NCBI GenBank assembly: GCA_012295275.1
Contig: CM022672.1
Location: 23,933,430 to 23,997,429 of the forward strand
Source of the DNA: Chrysomallon squamiferum
Lineage: Eukaryota; Mollusca; Gastropoda; Neomphalida; Peltospiridae
Direction: 5' to 3'
DNA: 64,000 nucleotides
Positions within the stretch are counted from its first letter, which is position 1, and each line of letters starts with the position of its first letter. Of the stretch, positions 48,739-63,399 are shown piece by piece. A model generated the notes under the pieces. The model was not told the DNA's origin, searched no databases, and was given only the letters and a program-made list of their open reading frames with translations. A program made the translations under genes and the position numbers.

Positions 48739-50948
48739 CAAAGTTTTCCAGTTCGAAAAGTTTAGACGCCATTGAGTCTTCTGAAAGTAATTATAGTTCA
48801 AAACACTCGTGTGTAGAAACAGAAAATTAGTTTTTGTGTATAAGAGGAAGGTAATAAAATAAGTAAAAATGATCCTCATCAAGAGTAAAGGGTCAAGAGT
48901 TCTTTTATCTGACTCTGCGCTGCTGGTTATAAATTACATAGTCGACGAAGACGTTACAAGAATGCGCTCATCCTTTGGTTTCGACGTCACTGAATGTTCC
49001 GGTGTGTTGCAATAACTATAAGAATATCACTAATGGCGGTGCCGACTGAGGTTAAACACGGATATTAGTTCCACGTCTGATTGATAGCTGCCAGCTTTGT
49101 CAGCCTCAATAACGATTTGCTTTCTCTGACTTTAAATAATTGAATGAATTTATCGCGATATCATCTGAAAGCTATGTGCATTTTCTTGTTTCTCCTTAGC
49201 ACTGTATAAAAGAATATTTGTACAGAACGTTTTAGTCCAAACTGTCACGGAAGTCCAACCAAATTTAATTACAATCCATTTTCTGATAATAGTTACAAAA
49301 TCTGAGTATCGAGGAAACAGATATATCTTCTTTTTGTTTCTCACCTTTGGTTAACCTGTGAGACAAAAAGAGAGATAAATAGTATAATCCTCTTTTCAGT
49401 ATTAGTTTAGTGGCAGCAGATTATTAAAAACGAGGGAAAATGGAAATTAAAGTACTTATGCAAGGTTTTCCCGTGAGATGGAGGAGCTGAGAGGTGCAAT
49501 CTCTGAAGACACTTAAACTAAGAACTAGAATAATTGAAAACTGCTTAGTTATTTTTCTAATTGGGAATTAAGTGTGTCCTTAGGGGCCATTATCTATGCA
49601 CACTAAACTAATGAATGTTATGAAGGATCGAGCAGTAATAATAACAAAGTTGTTCTGTTAGTAGAAGCAGACACGGTAACAGGTAGAAAAGAAAAACTTG
49701 CAGCTTTTTTTTTTTTTAATGTGAATTTTTGTAATAGATCAGTATTAAATTTAACTAGTTTCTGTCTTGTCATTAAATTCATCCTTCCACTATGTTTTTT
49801 CTTCTGTCTTGTCGTGGTCATATATTTAGTATTTATTTGTTTGCTAATGTATATTGTTTTATTTTTATTGTTATGGAAACCTCGTTATTAAGTCTTAAAA
49901 GTTTTTCTCCGAAAGATAATTTGTTTATTTATTTAGTATTATCATAATAACAAGATGAAAAATCCTTTTCTAATGAAATAGTTTCATATCTATTTTGTCT
50001 AGACTGCTAAACAGCATGTCCTACCAGCCATTAGACAAATTGGTAACCACTGTTTCAAAATCTCTCGCATATCTAATGAGAACACATCGCGACCTGAGTT
50101 GAAAACACCTACTCTAATTTAAAGACAGCCGAAATTTTCCTGTCATCTGTTTGTTTCGTTTCGGAAATCTCTGGTTACGACTTTTGTATAAAACGAGACC
50201 TGCAATACGTAAAATTTATGACAGCTAAATTTCTGATTAAAAAATGTATCGAAAATCTCATTTAGTAAAACATTTGTTCTTGGATTTATTCGACGTAACA
50301 CCCCTGCATGGACATAATCTTTTAAAACACTAATCACAACCAGTGACTAAAGATTTGAGCCTGTTTGAACTGAACACAGAATTGAAAGCTTTTTATATCT
50401 AACGTATATGATAAAACATTTTACTTCAAGTCTCCTTACGGTCACGTTTTTACCATATAATTATTGAAGCAGGAACTGAACTTCTGTTTAATACTCTACC
50501 TACAACAGTCGTATAATCTAAATACAGATTGCAAACAAATAAAAAAATCTATATATGTATCATCTTAGTTAAAGGAAAATCACTTTAACCATTTCTGAAT
50601 GAGTAGTCTGAGACGTTATTGAGACAGAATTAAGAGCAGATTTGTTGAGCAATCAAACGATATTACCAGCCGCTACTGACACGATTCTCAACTAATCTGA
50701 CTTGCTGTAATAACGTAAACACCTATACATATTATTCTACGAGTACTTGCAGCATTTAGACGTGGTAATAAAGGTCAAGTTGAAGACGCACATGGCTCTC
50801 CCACTAAACCGACTAAACACGACCTTTATAGTAACAAGTAGGATTTAAATAGATCTTTCTTCCTTTTTTGTAATCTCTTTGAAGTATATATTTTTACTTA
50901 TGTCCTTCTTTCCTTTCTTCCACGAAATGTTCCTTATCTTGTCCGCTA

Positions 50949-51063
50949 TTTATTATTATTATTATTATTATTATCATCATCATCGTCAACATCATCATCA
51001 TCATCATTATCATTGTCATAATAATTATTAGTTGTTATTATTATTATTATTATCATCATCATG
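50949..51063. repeat. ATT/ATC triplet arrays
   Basis: TTA then TCA runs, a break, and TTA then TCA again: the same order twice. Confidence 0.85.
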
Positions 51064-53758
51064 TCTTTCATTCACTTCTTTTTGTTTGTTTTTATATTAT
51101 TATTTTTTTTTTTCCTTTTTATACTTCTTACATCCATTTAAATTTATCTTTCCATTTTTCTTGGACTTTAATATAGAGTCTAATATCTTGTTTCAAAGAC
51201 TACACAAATGGACAAATTGGAATTGTATTGATTCGTTTTAACACTCCGGGGATACAGACAGACGTATCAGTGATATAGTTTGCTGTTAGTGTAACATGCT
51301 TGGCTTAGCGGCGCTGTAACGACAAAGGATGGACGTGTCTTTTTCCTAATGTAAACGGAAATCAGTGCTAGGAACGGAACATTCATTTGAGATAACACGC
51401 ACGTGCTGTTGTGATCAAGCATCGATGTGTCCGATTGAACCCTGTACACAGAATAAGCTTTGTTATTATTATTATTATTATTATCATTCTTATTGTTTTA
51501 ATAATTTGTTTATTCATTTATTATCAACATAATCTTAAGCAACATCTTTGTTACAATAATTGTTATTATCATCTTGTAGTCATCATCACGAATATATCAA
51601 AATCTGCTAAATAAATAAAACGACGGGGAAATTCACCTTCAGTTCCATTAACTGTGGTGAAAATATACTAAACTGATTCTTGACAGCTGCAGTAATCAAA
51701 TGCTTTTAAACCTTTCACCAAGAATGTTATGAACAAATAAATACAAGATAAAAGTAGATCTTGTTTTCTTCGGTGAATTTTTGTTGTTTTAACTGTTTCA
51801 TGTTCATAACAAGGAACCTTAAAATATTAGAAAAGTCTAGCAAATTAAATATCAAGATATTTTAGAGACAATTAATGGGGCTTTTGGGTTTTGTTTTTTT
51901 AAATTCACAAAAATTTAAATTTAAAAAAAGAAGTAAATACATAATTACAAATAAATAAAAGCTGAAAATTATATGGTCAGCAGTGGTTTCATATTAAAAA
52001 ATTCATTGTCAGAACTCTTCTCTATCACATTGTAATATGTTTTGAGACAGTTTGGGCCAGGAACCGAATATCTAAAACTAAATTAGTTTTGTTAAAGATT
52101 TCTGAGATTAATATTATAGCTGATTATGATTCAGTCCATCTGATTCCAGATATAATCAACATGTTAATTAACATTTCACAATAATATTACACAATAACAG
52201 TGTGCAGTCAAAACTAACATAATTCGGAGAAGAAAAATAGATAACAAATGAGTGATTATTTATTGGGTTCAACTGAATTATATACAACTGTACGCTCAAG
52301 TGGTTTGCAAGCATACATAATATAAACAACATCAGGTTAAATAGTTATACACCTAAATAAATTTCTATGTAGTAACATAATACGTCATATTATAAGAAAA
52401 TATTATTATCGAGTCAGTATGTGTAAAATGCTCCACTAACACTTTATATCATATAGTTTATTCGGTTTTAAAAGCTGAAAGACATTCTGTCTTCTTCTGT
52501 TAAAATATATTGTCTATTCACCGAATATTGTCTTTCTTCGTCTTTTTCTTAATTTCATTTAGATGTGAAGACCCGTTAAATTATTAACACCCCAAATAAC
52601 TCTAATCCCAGCAGAAAGCTCCAGAGAAACAACCTATACCACAGATCACTTCACTAAAACAACCAGATATACGCAGTTATCGCTAACTCCTAGCACAGAA
52701 AACGTTAGTGAAATAGTATATAATTTCCTGGAAAGAACATGGTGGACATTTTTTTTATAGTTTAACAGCCTTAATCCTACCAAACAACACCTCTAATCTA
52801 TAGGCAGGAACAGAATTTCAGTTTTGAGCTATTCGAGAATACTCTGTAAAATATGCAACTTTGTAAACGTCCTGTTACCATCATTAACATCCATTTGCTT
52901 TTGTAGCTCTAAACTTGAGACGTGAGGTCATCGACATAATGATTACATCACCGAAAATGGTACGCTACATTAAATCTGTGATTGGCGAAGTGTAAAAACT
53001 TATTATATTGGAAAGTGGATCTCACTGCTTTACTTCAGTTAGAAAAAAAAAAAAAAAAAAAAAGAGAGAGAAGAAAAATCTTCCATCAGTTTCTGAAATT
53101 CTCCTACGTGTCTCTTTATGATTCGATAATCGAAAACCAATTAAACGTATGAAGTAATCCATTTTTTTGAGTAAAAAGAATTTTTTAAAAACTGTATTCC
53201 TGAGTGAGTAAGTGGTTAATGCTATGAAAACATATTTAATGACATGTTATAAATCACTAAGCAAAACTGATGTTTATCACAGTTTTGCATTTTATTTTTA
53301 TTCACGTGTTTTAACTCCGAGATAACGCGAATTGTAGGCCGAATGGGTAGGAACAAAAGAAAAACTAACTGTGAGTGTAGGACAATAAAAGCATTATTTA
53401 ACAAACGTAAAGGTACGCTACAAAAATTCTGTTTTCACTCACACTGAGACAAAGGTATATACGTGCTGTTTTGCAAAACAGCAAACAACATCGATACGCA
53501 GGCATGTTGTTTAATTGCTTCGATTACTTTATTTTAGAACATTTTTAATACCAGGTATTTATTCGATAATTATTTTCTTTTGTTTCATATTATTATGGAC
53601 AGAGTAGATCTACAGGTTTTTTCAGAACACTCGACATAATTAAATACAATAACAATGAATTCAAAAATTAAATTTCTGAAAATGTTTTACGGTATAAATA
53701 ATCATGAAACTTTCTGTTTATGATTTACAATAAAAGTAAACAAAGTGAAAAAATTGTA

Positions 53759-53762
<4 letters not shown>

Positions 53763-53851
<89 letters not shown>
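53763..53851. repeat. Compound CT/TA microsatellite
   Basis: About 28 CT units joined directly to about 16 TA units. Confidence 0.97.
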
Positions 53852-53854
<3 letters not shown>

Positions 53855-54089
53855 GACATAGGAGCATATTGGTTCTAACTCTTTGAATGTAAAATATTTA
53901 TTTAAATATGTAAAAATAAAGTTATCATGTCTCATCCTAAAGTATTAATTTATTTAAAATACTTCAGGTGCAGTGGTTGTTCTTGATAAATATACTATTT
54001 AAAATAAGAAATAGCCTTTTATTTTCAAACTACCATTTCGCAGTGTTTCATTATTTAAAAACAGCAGTCATGTCCACGATGTATAACAT

Positions 54090-54620
54090 TTGCTACTGTT
54101 GAAAATACTGAACAAGCATGAAACCTGTAAATCTCAAATCTCAAATTTCAAACCCCAAAAATGCAGACAACATTCTTCTATTATCGCCGCTTATGATTCT
54201 GTGGCTTGCTATAGGAAACCAGACAAAAGCTCCGCAGAAATCGAAAATTTCCCTTTAGACATTCATCTCCTAAGCACATGTCTTGTAAAATCCACGTCAA
54301 ACATGTTTCTTTCCATCGCAAGTCTTTTGTTGACAAATCCCCGAAGGCGGTACCGCGCTACATCTTTTCTGCCCAGAATAGTTATCCCTGCAACAGCTTC
54401 ATTAGCCATCAAGAAGCCCTGTGATTAGAAAAGAATAATTGGGACCCTGGGAAACTATCGCCCTTTTGAAAAACAAATTTCGTTTTAAGGATCGCCTGTG
54501 GACGGTAAGATGCTCATTGCTGACTTGAAGATGTCACGATTGGTGCTGGCAGACTCATGTCATCTACTCAAAGCATCCAAACTCGGACCGAGCCGCTAAT
54601 GAAGAGTTATTTTCACTATT
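54090..54620. other. Complex, CpG-containing block of unknown role
   Basis: A low-repeat block with an open plus-strand frame of 112 codons (54090-54428). The translated product has no domain, signal peptide or composition I recognise, so I do not call it a gene. The block also contains the palindrome CTCGGACCGAG (54582-54592) and GCTAATGA, and may be a conserved non-coding element or an exon of a non-coding RNA. Confidence 0.3.
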
Positions 54621-54936
54621 AAATATGTTGTAAGGACGTTGTGAAGGTCAGTGTATTTATATGTAACTGAAAAACAACACAGCATTGTTAGATGTTAATC
54701 AAAAAATAACAGTAATAAAATGTATGGAATCTTCAACGACCTCGAGTATCAGTTTTTGATGTAATTTTATGTCAGACGTTTGAAGAGTCTTATATCTTTA
54801 AATGTTGCTGGGTTGTTGTTTTATTTTTTTTATTATTTTTTTTTAATAACTTTTATATGCTGGTTTACGTTCTGATAACTTAAATAGTTGTATTCAAGCT
54901 TCAGAAATCTATAAACAAAGTATCAAATGTTTAACG

Positions 54937-54938
<2 letters not shown>

Positions 54939-54982
<44 letters not shown>
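54939..54982. repeat. AC microsatellite
   Basis: About 22 AC units. Confidence 0.95.
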
Positions 54983-54984
<2 letters not shown>

Positions 54985-55265
54985 AATCAGCCACACATTT
55001 CATCCATGAAACATTTTGTTTTTCAAATTAAGTCTTTGAAATGAATTTCTGAGACAAATACGTTTTTTCTTTTTCTTTTTCATTTTTATAACGATTGCTA
55101 ATATAATTATATTCTTTTTCCCTCTTTACAATCAATTCTGTAAGCGTGGATGTGCTTTTTACTAGACAAATTTTAATAAAATTTTAAGCTTCATATAAAA
55201 ATATGCTTTATAAGCTGTTCAAAATATTCTATTCTGAATTCTTCCCTGTCTTGTAAATAAAATCG

Positions 55266-55325
<60 letters not shown>

Positions 55326-55326
55326 T
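55266..55326. repeat. ATT microsatellite
   Basis: About 20 uninterrupted TTA units followed by TTTTG units. Confidence 0.95.
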
Positions 55327-55419
55327 TGTTTTGTTTTGTTTTATATTTCATTATTTTATTTATAACAGTTCAGTTCCATCAAAATTAAATATTTTCTTAT
55401 ATACACTACACATATACAA

Positions 55420-55455
<36 letters not shown>
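55420..55455. repeat. TA microsatellite
   Basis: About 17 TA units followed by AAAT repeats. Confidence 0.9.
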
Positions 55456-56106
55456 CAAATAAATAAATAAACATTTCATTACGGTTTTAACTGTTAAAAT
55501 ATGCCATTTAGCCAATCGATCATTTCTTGCCTTTTTGACATTGCTAGTGTTTTTAATGTGAAAAGCTCTTTGAGTAAAATGTCAGTTTATGTTTATAATC
55601 AATATCATATTGTATTGCCATGCGGCGAAACAGCGAAGTGGGTTGGAGATTTCAGGAAATCACTGAGGAAATATTTCAGAAATTCCTGTTGATCTTTCCA
55701 TTATATGTGAATTCTAAAAATAGTATTTACTAATTATCATAGTATTATAATTTTGTGAATAATTCTTGTGTTTTATAGAAACTTATGTGTGGGTTATATT
55801 ATGGCAATTTGTTTTATTTATCTTAACATTTATTTTTTTAAATTTATAATATAAATGATTAAATAATTAAACATATGAATGCAGAAAGAAAAAAAAAAAG
55901 AAAATAAAGATAATTAACAAACATACAAAAAAAAAAAAAAAAAAAAAAAAAAAATTATGGAAGTAACAAAGAGAAGAATATCAAAGACTGGAACGGGAAA
56001 TAACCCTGATTGACTGAAAAGAAATAAACAATTAAAGAAACTAATACAGTTACCATCATCAACCTTCTATACCTCCTCCTGCGCCTCCTCCTTAACCCGC
56101 TCATTA

Positions 56107-56153
56107 TTATCATCATCATCAGCATCAGCAGCATCATAATAATAATAATAATA

Positions 56154-56186
<33 letters not shown>

Positions 56187-56205
56187 TTTTTTTTTTTTTT
56201 TTTTT
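56107..56205. repeat. ATC/AAT/ATT/poly(T) compound array with palindrome centre
   Basis: ATC and AGC triplets, then AAT units switching to ATT units near 56154, then a run of about 21 T. Confidence 0.9.
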
Positions 56206-56539
56206 CTTTTTCGGCCATGTTTACTTTTAAACGTACTGATGACCTGGAGATATTTTCTAAGATAATTACTTTTACAGTACAGTTCAACAAAAAGAATAGT
56301 TTGCCATTAACCCTTATTAAATCCTGACATTAAAAAGATGTCATGAAACGAACATCACTGGCCGTGACATTTTCTAACTGCAACGAGATTCTCACCAACC
56401 GGAGGCCATCTTGAAACGAAATTTGTTTTTCAGAAGGGCGGCTGTCTCCGTGGGTTCCAATTATTGTTTTCTGTCATTGGGCTTCTCCGCTGAAAATAAA
56501 GTAACTGTTCTGCGAAAACTATTCTTGGCACTTGACAAG

Positions 56540-56571
<32 letters not shown>
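56540..56571. repeat. Poly(A) tract
   Basis: About 32 consecutive A. Confidence 0.9.
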
Positions 56572-56573
<2 letters not shown>

Positions 56574-56926
56574 AATACGATGGAAAAGAAGAGGAAAATG
56601 TTTTGTAAAGCTCGAGGTGATTTTCTAAACAAAGGAACTCTGGGAAAATATGATTTTATATAACTTATGTGGAAATTGATATTCACTGAAACAGAAGCTA
56701 ATAAGCTTATCTTCAATGAAACATTCGACTTTTTTTTAGCGACGTGTATAATAATTTATTCTGAAATATACAAAATCTGTTTGTCACGAAACTTTATTCA
56801 GTCTAGTCTGGGTTAATTTCGTTTATAAAAACAATTATTTCATAAGTGAATGGAAGGCGGTATAATGTTTTTTTTCAAAGAGTCGACACCTCCCTATGCG
56901 TACATAGATATATACATACATACATA

Positions 56927-57066
<140 letters not shown>

Positions 57067-57718
57067 TTTGTTGATTTTATTATCATTATTGTTTCGTTAT
57101 TGTTATAAAAAAGTAACAACATCATATAACATACCTCGTTTGGTAAGATGTTTTATTTCAGCTGTAACGATAGAGTTAACAAGCTGAATCGAATGTCTAA
57201 CAGAACTGGCAAGAGGGCGGTAAACAGCAGTCAGTGTCTAGTTGAGATTTGTCCTAATCAACTTTCAGTATACTTTCTCAACCCACTCGATTTTCACTGT
57301 CATGCAATGTGGTGGCAGTAGTTGTATCAGAAGTAAAACTTGACTTTGCGCTTTCACTGAGGAAAATAGCATGAACAAGGATGTTATCAAAATGGAGCAA
57401 CAGGTTAAGATCAAACAGAGCTAGTTTTAATGCAAAGTCTAGGGTCCATTTTATATGAAGCTGTAACAGAACATAATTACAGAATACAAGTTCAGCGTGT
57501 CAGATTTTTATTGTTGTTGTAGTTAATGTTATTACAGCCAGTGCTCTGGTGATTTTGTTGTGCTTATTCAAATCTTTGATTAATGTATTATTATTTTTTA
57601 TTTTTCACAGTAGTAAATATAATTTTGTTGTCATGTGTGTTGTTCTTGTTATTATTTGTATCGTCTTTGTTATTGATGTTGTTAATTTTCTTGTTGTTGA
57701 TGATAATGATATTACTAC

Positions 57719-57843
57719 TATTACTAAACTACTACTGCTACAACTATACTACTACTACTACTACTAATAGTAATAATAATAATAATAATAACAACAACAA
57801 CAATAACAATAATAATAATAAGAAGAAGAAGAAGAAGAAGAAA
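57719..57843. repeat. ACT/AAT/AAC/AAG compound array
   Basis: Four different triplets follow each other, each a one-base change of the previous one. Confidence 0.95.
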
Positions 57844-58994
57844 TAATGTAACAAGATAAGGAATTTAAAATAAAAGACAGTTTTGTTAGTCACATGTTTT
57901 TTACGATCAACACTTCACATATTTTTATCTCATTGTTCCTTGGTGATCACATCTGTTTTTCGTAAATTATTAGTCTCGTTATTTTCAAATTTTCCTCTTT
58001 TTTTTTTTTTTTTTTTCAAAAATAACAAACACTAGATGCGATGTCAGATCAACGCCTACTAGCAAAAACTGTCTTTAAAGTCGGGAAGTCGGCTCAGAAA
58101 GAGAAAACAAAACCAATGTCCTCGGGGTTTAATTTATGCCTCCATAAAACGATCGATCCTGATTCTGTTTTTTCCTTTATCTCTTTCGAAACATCCACGT
58201 TGTCGAGGTATTTGTACTGCCAAATGAACTAGAGAGACGCGTGGCCAGTCATCTACAGAACTGTGTACCGAAGAAGTATGTTCAGTAATTGTATTCTTGT
58301 CGTTTACAGTTTATGTAAGAGGCAATCATTTTCAGAGATACAGTTAACTCACTACTTTTCACGAATCCTTACAAAGAGTGTTTATAACTGTGAAGGATTT
58401 ATATTTGTGGAAGTCATAAAAAAAAACCTTCGTTTATTTTTTTTTTTTTTTTTTTCTAATACAGTAATGGATAGCATTAAATTTTAAATTTAAAAACGTT
58501 TTGAACGACAGTGTATGATTTTTATTTTTTTCTGATGTATTTTGGTTATATTATACGGTTTGTATAAATAAAGTCAGAATTATACCAATGATATTTAAAC
58601 ACGTCAACGAAAAAAATATTTGATTTTGTGTGTAAATATTCGTTTTATTATTTAAAGAAAAACAAACATCTGGTTATTTCCAGAAATATTTGAACAGTTT
58701 CTGAGAGTAAAACACGTGACTGTGTACGTAAATATTCATTTTATGTTTTGTCCACTTATATAGACAAAGAGCATCAACGTATATAACCCATGTATTTCAC
58801 ATAATTTGTTACAACGAAATTTCTACGCACAAGGTCATCTTTGTGGGCACTTTTAGATTTATTATTTTTTGTCCTGTGTCGTGAACAGTTTTGACGAACG
58901 TGTATTGATATTCACCGTTTTAGATGGTCGTACTTTGGAAAACGGTGAAGAAAATGTTGAAAATATAATAACCAATAAAGAATTTATTATTCTG

Positions 58995-59021
58995 AAAAAA
59001 AAAAAAAAAAAAAAAAAAAAA
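58995..59021. repeat. Poly(A) tract
   Basis: About 27 A. Its 5' side carries AATAAAG, so a processed retroelement tail is possible but unproven. Confidence 0.85.
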
Positions 59022-59983
59022 TAAAGAGCCGATAATCGTTGATTACCTGAGCACGCCTAAGGATATAATCGACATTTTGTTCATATTCGTGTAATCTTCG
59101 AAACAAGCTAGCGTTTTCTAGATAGATGTTAACCTTCATTATTTCCTTACAAACTGAATGATGACAACAAATTTTGGCGCATTTTGAGTAACTGCGCAAT
59201 TATGTGCATTGATGATGATTATTATTATTACCGTTATTATTTTTTTTTATTACTATTGTTGTTGTTTCGCTGTTGTTGTATTTTTTTGTTGTTGTTGCTC
59301 TTCCTATCGTTGCTATTAAAATTCTTATATTTTAAACTTGTTTTGTTGTTGTTCGTTTTTTTTTTCTCTTGTATTTTTTTCTATTTATTTATTATTATTA
59401 TTTTTTTTTTTGTTAGATACGGTTATATATTTTTTCAATAAATCTTAATAATCAATTATCAGCCGATTAATAAAGTATATATCTTTAACTTTAAATAGAA
59501 ATTTTTCATTCGGATAATCAATAATATAATGACTTGGCAATGAAGCGAGGTAAAAAATTGGAGCTGATCTAATATACGAGTATTGTAATGGTTCTACAGG
59601 GAGCAAAAAAACAAACATTACGTTTTGACTAAACTACGTAACTTCTGTCTAGCTATTGACTTTCAAATAACTAATATTTATTTTGATAAATAATAATAAA
59701 CAAGACGATGAAATTGTGAAATCCCCAAAGACCGGTGGTTCTCACGGTTTTACAACGTCTCCATCGACTACGGAAATATATCACAGCTACACCTGACTAC
59801 CAGTGATAGATTAGAAATCAGTTTAATGTCTCATTGAAACAGCTTAAATTGACTTCTAATTACGCTCAGTGATGTTTCTTTCGCCACAAAGTTTCTCGTT
59901 AATGTCCATAGAGACTACCCAAAATAATACTTACTATCCTTAAGAGATGAGAGACTGTCTTCAGGTACAGTGAATGTGTGTGT

Positions 59984-60214
59984 GTATGTATGTATGTATG
60001 TATGTATGTATGTATGTATGTATGTATGTATGTATGTATGTATGTATGTATGTATGTATGTATGTATGTATGTATGTATGTATGTATGTATGTATGTATG
60101 TATGTATGTATGTATGTATGTTATGTATGTATATATGTATGTATGCATATATGCATGAATCTATGTATGCTATGTATTACGTATGTATGTATGTATGTAT
60201 GTATGTATGTATGT
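59984..60214. repeat. GTAT tetranucleotide array
   Basis: About 34 uninterrupted GTAT units (59984-60120), a degenerate middle, and a second clean run (about 60181-60214). Confidence 0.97.
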
Positions 60215-61146
60215 ATACTTACCTAAGTACACATATACATACCTAGATATATTTACGTAAAAAGAATCGTTAAATGTATCAACGGATATTGAACATAATG
60301 TTGTGTTATAATAATATGTATTTCGTATGTATGAGTATGTGAACGTGTGCGTTGTTCGATATTTCTACTCAGTATTAATAATATTGATGTATAGAAAAAG
60401 CTGTCAGGTTATTTATTTCCTTTCCAAGTCATATTCAAACCAAAAAGACTTAGGGCAAATGGACGATGGCTCCTGTGAAATAATTTAGATATTATACTAG
60501 TGAAAGCTAAAGGCAAAGAGACGGGTCATTATGGCTTCTGATCGAAAGAGAAATCTAATTGAGGCATTTCAGTAAAGATTTTAGGTTGTAGATGAGCTGG
60601 CTAATGCACTGTTCTTTGCTAATGTGAGCACTAACAGAGTACGTGTTTGTTGTTAGTAACCAGTACTGATAGGTGTCGTCATATTAGATTTCTTCCCTCT
60701 ATTTATTTTTATATACATACACGCACACAACATACACACAAACACCTGCGTTACTTCTAACTTACTCTGTTTTCAGTTTTTCTTTCTTCATCTCTGGCTA
60801 TTCAAATTATTGTGAACATTCATGGTTGGATGCAAAAATTTCACACATGGGGAATCAGTTTGCAACTGTCAAATACATTTCTCAATCGTTAACGGCATAT
60901 TCAATGACGTATTTTTATATAATTTTTTTTTCTGTTTCCTCGTTATAATCTGAGTTACCTGAATAATTGATTCCGTTCATTCACCATTACCACCCGCCTC
61001 TTGTTTACTTTCTCTTTTTCAGTCATAATCCGTGCGCTGTTCCTTCGGTCCCTCGCTGTGCTATTTTCACGCTCTCAACATCACGGGATTATGTTTGTCA
61101 GCGATGTATAAAATTGTGGCCAGAGGCATCTTATTGAAACAGGACT

Positions 61147-61192
61147 CAATGGTCCATCTCGTGTAAGTGGCCAATGGTCCATCATGTGTAAT
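61147..61192 (+). repeat. 25-bp direct duplication
   Basis: CAATGGTCCATCTCGTGTAA at 61147 and CAATGGTCCATCATGTGTAA at 61172, in a low-repeat CpG-containing block. Confidence 0.7.
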
Positions 61193-61992
61193 TCAGTGGT
61201 GTTAATAAGATCATTCATACTTTGTGCTATACTTAGACGAGATTTATCCTAATAATAAGACAGCAGCATTGATAGGAACCTCGGGTTAACAGCAAATCCA
61301 GTTAAGCAATGGAAGTGTCGTGTTTTAGCTCGCAAAACAAACATCCTCAGTGTCCAGTGTTCTTCAGTCTTGTCGCCCGGAGAGACTGCTTTGGCACATT
61401 TACGAAATTAATTTTGAAAAGTGTCTTTCTTTTGCTTAATTCCTACAAAACACACACTTAACCTAAGTGGATATATAAACCATTAGTGCTGCCATTTCCC
61501 CTGATGATATATTATACGTTTTATACTAAGGTCGTTTATTTTTATCACAGTCTGGTCATTCAAGTAATAACCAGTATTATAATAAATTTAAATTTTACTA
61601 TGACTTAGCAGATGCAGTACTATTTATTTCCTAGAATAAAAGCAAAAAATATTAAAATCATGATATACGTGTATGTCTGCTTTATTTCTCTACTGAATAT
61701 GAAAAGGCAAGGTAGGAAGCAAAGGTTTTTATTAACGTCTGTCTCAAATTAATAAGAAACCAAAACCATTGGTTCTCTATAGTGGGGTTAATTGGTTGTT
61801 GTTCGTCTTCTTCTTCTTCTTGTTTTTATTTGGGTCTTTTTCCTTTGCTGCAAGCTAAGTTTTACATGCACCTTCTGGAAAGCACATACTACAAATTTGG
61901 ATATCATGTTTGCTAAAGCGGATATTTTCTCAATGAAAACGGGTATTTAGCTATAATAGTTAGTTATGAAATTAGGTCTGAGTAAGCAAGCT

Positions 61993-61994
<2 letters not shown>

Positions 61995-62088
<94 letters not shown>

Positions 62089-62091
62089 ATA
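61995..62091. repeat. GA/TA compound microsatellite
   Basis: About 45 GA units followed by a short TATATAT. Confidence 0.97.
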
Positions 62092-63366
62092 TCTTTAAAC
62101 ATCCCTTTAACAGAAGAGATTGCAAGCAGATTACAAGTTTAAAAATGAATCAACATGTTATATCAATATTTATTTTCCTATAATCCTCTACTCAACCACT
62201 ACAGTTCATTTGCCGGCTTAAGCTGCTGTTTTCGCTCGTATGGATTTGCTCTGATTTCACCGCTAATTCCAAACTGGAATTCATTGCGAGCTGAATTCTC
62301 TAGCTGACAGTTATCAGTTTAGATCTGTTCTTAATTCTTCATCGCCTTCAGGTTTAGGTTAAGCAAGGAATTAAATATTAATATTCCCGATTTTTTAAAT
62401 TATGCATATATGTGTGCGCGCGTACATATGAATGTAGGAATATACATGTGAATGCTTGCATGGGTGTGTGTGTGGGGTGTATGTGTGTGTGTGTGTGTGT
62501 GTTTATCTGGGATATTTCAAACAAAATTTTAAAAATGCTTGTGGCATCCTACATATTAAAATTTAAAGAAACGATATTCTTCCTTTTTTTTTTGGCACTG
62601 ATTATGTATAATAGGTTTCTATGTGTGTGTTTTGAACATTTACCTTTTCGTACACGTTTGTTTTACAGATAATGTGTATCTATATTGTATATCCGAAAAG
62701 ACAGTTGTTCAGAAATATTTTCCTCAACATTTATTTTATGATTACTTTGAAATTTTTAAATTTTGTGAATTTTTTTTAAAATTATTTTATTTTATTTTTT
62801 TTTTTTTTTAAGAAAAGTAAAGAAAAACAAATTAGCTCGTACAATTCCGGTATTTAGAAATTCTAACCTCCTTGTCATTTTTCCGTCATCTTTTATTGTT
62901 TATTTCTTTCAGTGTTTTTTTTTTTTTTTTTTTTTTTTTTATCCAAAAGATAAATTAAAGATAAAATTTGAAAGTGAAAATAATTTACAACCTTCGTGCT
63001 TTTTTGTGATCAGCTTTTTATTATGTTAGGTATTTTGTCACCGATCAATTATTTTGTTAGTTACGAGCATGTTTGTCCCACGTTAGCTCATCAGCGGAAC
63101 GGAATGAAGTATTAACTCTTTTAAAATTGATTTTTGGACCTTTCTGTTGACAGTGCAATTCTGCCTGCAGCGGCAACTTCTTTGAAACGAAACTCAAGCT
63201 TGAATAGATTTTAACGAACAACATTCCTCCATAGAAAATAAACTGTAACAGTATGGAGTAATCTCCCTTGTACAAAGTTTCTTCGAGATCGTTTAGGCTG
63301 AATCTTCGCAGAAAATTAATTTTTAAATCCTACATTTGCATTGCAAAAACGTTAAGAACATGCCTG

Positions 63367-63399
<33 letters not shown>

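Larger units (their letters stand above)
47701..54089. other. Intergenic, no gene seen
   Basis: Holds large CT and GA arrays (47926-48000, 48664-48735), a mildly GC-richer block at 48900-49110 with CGACGTCAC, ATT/ATC arrays (50949-51063), poly(A) at about 53042-53062 and a CT/TA compound array (53763-53851). Short ORFs lack homology I can name. Confidence 0.6.

Noticed and set aside
54090-54428. 112-codon plus-strand ORF as a protein gene
   Set aside because: No recognisable domain, no supporting splice or promoter context; kept only as an unexplained block.
59915-60246. Long overlapping Met-Tyr-Val-Cys and Tyr-Ile-His-Thr frames
   Set aside because: Produced by the GTAT array, which lacks stops in several frames.
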